Assembly: GCA_900550955.1 (NCBI GenBank)
Contig: URUF01000072.1
Span: forward strand, 1-8,521
DNA length: 8,521 bases
Source: an uncultured Eubacteriales bacterium
Lineage (GTDB): Bacteria; Bacillota; Clostridia; Christensenellales; Aristaeellaceae
Reading direction: 5' to 3'
Shown one piece after another: positions 7,494-8,521 of the stretch (positions are counted from its first letter, which is position 1; every line of letters begins with the position of its first letter). The translations under genes and the position numbers were made by a program. The notes under the pieces are model-generated. The model worked only from the letters and a program-made list of their open reading frames with translations. It was not told the origin of the DNA and ran no database searches.

Positions 7494-8437
7494 AACGTTT
7501 ATACATGCACATTCGGGCTTTTTGCCTGCTTATGGCCGTTTTGATTATATTAAGCGGCTGCGCGGCGGCAGAGAGCAGCGCGGGCATCCTGTACCGCGTG
7601 ACGGGTGGGAAAAACGAGCTGGCGCTGCTGGGCAGCATCCATATTGGGAGCGAGGCGATGTACCCCGTTGGCAGCCATATCCAGGATGCGCTTGAGGCGT
7701 CGGATACGCTGGTATTTGAATGCGATACGCAAAGCGACGCGGCCCAAAAGGCGATGCTTGGCATGATGGCCTATCCTAGCGGCGATTCGCTCAGGGCGCA
7801 TGTAAGCGATGAATGCTATGAGCTGCTTGAGCAGGCGACTCAAAAGGCGGGCTATTCCATGGCGTATCTCAACGCGCTAAAGCCCTGGGCGGTTATGAGC
7901 ATGCTTTCCCTGGAGAGCACCTATGCATTGCTGGGCACGCGGGATATCCGTCAGGCAATGGAATTGGGCGTGGAAACCCAGATTGGCCTGATGGCGGGCG
8001 GCAAGCCCCAAATTTGGCTTGAGGAAACGCAGCGGCAGTTGGATATGCTGGACGGCTTTAGCGACGGCTTGCAGGAGTATTTGCTCATGGACGCCTGCCG
8101 CGCTATTGTAACCCCTGAGGCAGCGGGCGGAATGGATGCGGATATGCGGCTATGGCCCCAATGGTGGCATGATGGGGATGCGGAGGCGTTTGCGGAATCC
8201 TACACTGCGGGTATGGCTTCGGAGCAGCGGCAGGACTTGATTGCGGAATACCGGCAATCTCTGGTGACGGAGCGAAACATCGATATGGCGCAGCGCTTGA
8301 GCCAGCTATTGGAAGCGGATGAACCGCACAGCTATTTTGCAACCATAGGGCTCCTGCACTTGGTATTGCCTGACGACAGCGTGATCTGCGAGCTTGAAAA
8401 TATGGGCTATACCGTTACGCGGGTTTGGCCCGATTAA
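7490..8437 (+). CDS. TraB/GumN family lipoprotein
   Basis: 315 residues. The N-terminus is a lipoprotein signal: basic start, hydrophobic run at about 10-21, then lipobox L21-S22-G23-C24, so the mature protein is probably lipid-anchored outside the membrane. The body fits the TraB/GumN (Tiki/EreA/ChaN-like) superfamily: first GxxH at G48-H51 (GSIHIG), conserved glutamate E77 in VFECD, LKPW, ERNIDM (E261, R262, N263, M266), and second GxxH at G287-H290 (IGLLHLV) near the C-terminus, followed by the GYTVTRV ending. The paired GxxH plus Glu are proposed metal-binding catalytic residues, and animal Tiki proteins of this superfamily are metalloproteases. No bacterial substrate is known to me. The start ATG overlaps the helicase stop as ATGA, with GGAGGAGG at 7478-7485, so translation is likely coupled. 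It is the last gene of the rightward cluster; hairpins follow at 8461 onward. Confidence 0.88.
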   Translation: MKRLYMHIRAFCLLMAVLIILSGCAAAESSAGILYRVTGGKNELALLGSIHIGSEAMYPVGSHIQDALEASDTLVFECDTQSDAAQKAMLGMMAYPSGDSLRAHVSDECYELLEQATQKAGYSMAYLNALKPWAVMSMLSLESTYALLGTRDIRQAMELGVETQIGLMAGGKPQIWLEETQRQLDMLDGFSDGLQEYLLMDACRAIVTPEAAGGMDADMRLWPQWWHDGDAEAFAESYTAGMASEQRQDLIAEYRQSLVTERNIDMAQRLSQLLEADEPHSYFATIGLLHLVLPDDSVICELENMGYTVTRVWPD

Positions 8438-8460
8438 AGGGCGCTAAGGACAATGCAAAG

Positions 8461-8482
8461 GCCCCGGCTATTGGGCCGGGGC
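8461..8482. repeat. GC-rich perfect hairpin after the TraB gene
   Basis: GCCCCGGC (8461-8468) pairs perfectly with GCCGGGGC (8475-8482) around a 6-nt loop, 23 bp after the stop codon. No T-tract follows on the + strand. On the - strand it is followed only by CTTTGC. It may slow or terminate transcription or protect the 3' end, but it is not a canonical intrinsic terminator. Confidence 0.6.
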
Positions 8483-8490
8483 GCGAAACC

Positions 8491-8521
8491 GTCGAAAAAG
8501 CTCGCCTACGGCGATCTTTTC
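8491..8521 (+). terminator. Hairpin with A-rich and T-rich flanks, cut by the window edge
   Basis: TCGCC (8502-8506) pairs with GGCGA (8510-8514) around loop TAC. One C-T mismatch follows, then G8500-C8516 and four A-T pairs (8496-8499 with 8517-8520). The closing TTTT makes it a plausible bidirectional intrinsic terminator of the rightward cluster. The flanking GTCG at 8491-8494 suggests that the inverted repeat may continue beyond the window as a larger palindromic element. This cannot be settled here. Confidence 0.45.

Overview
The window looks like a chromosomal segment of an endospore-forming, G+C-rich bacterium of the Clostridia (Firmicutes/Bacillota). The main evidence is a clear SpoIIR (stage II sporulation) homologue, a YugP-type membrane zinc metallopeptidase, a DUF6020 membrane protein, and a PD-(D/E)XK nuclease-XPD/DinG-type helicase fusion, an architecture I know from Clostridia. 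Strong AGGAGG-type ribosome binding sites fit as well. The class-level placement is inference. I see no rRNA, tRNA, CRISPR, phage or insertion-sequence signal, and no stretch over 300 bases lacks a gene.

Layout: two transcription units diverge from an intergenic region at 2574-2716. Leftward (- strand) are spoIIR (2573-1923) and then a YgiQ-family radical SAM gene that starts at 1874 and runs off the left edge still open. Rightward (+ strand) is a tight four-gene cluster: yugP-like zinc metallopeptidase (2717-3400), DUF6020/GT-C-like polytopic membrane protein (3434-5176), nuclease-helicase fusion (5205-7493) and TraB/GumN-family lipoprotein (7490-8437). The gaps are 33 bp, 28 bp and a 4-bp ATGA overlap, so co-transcription is likely. 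Two hairpins follow the last gene, the second cut by the window edge.

Regulatory reading: a sigma-F-like promoter (GTATA-N15-GG..A...T) lies just upstream of spoIIR, which fits its known forespore expression. A near-perfect extended -10 (TGCTATAAT) sits exactly 6 nt before the YgiQ start codon, and no Shine-Dalgarno is visible there, so the mRNA may be leaderless. A weaker sigma-A-like promoter precedes the yugP-led cluster.

How the genes fit together: SpoIIR is the forespore-to-mother-cell signal that activates pro-sigma-E processing. The right-hand cluster mixes two membrane or surface proteins with metal-dependent-hydrolase signatures (YugP, TraB/GumN), a possible lipid-linked-sugar transferase or transporter-like membrane protein (DUF6020) and a DNA-processing enzyme. 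No single pathway is evident. I do not see a convincing new defence or mobile system. The most notable items are the nuclease-helicase fusion, the candidate leaderless start and the candidate sigma-F promoter.
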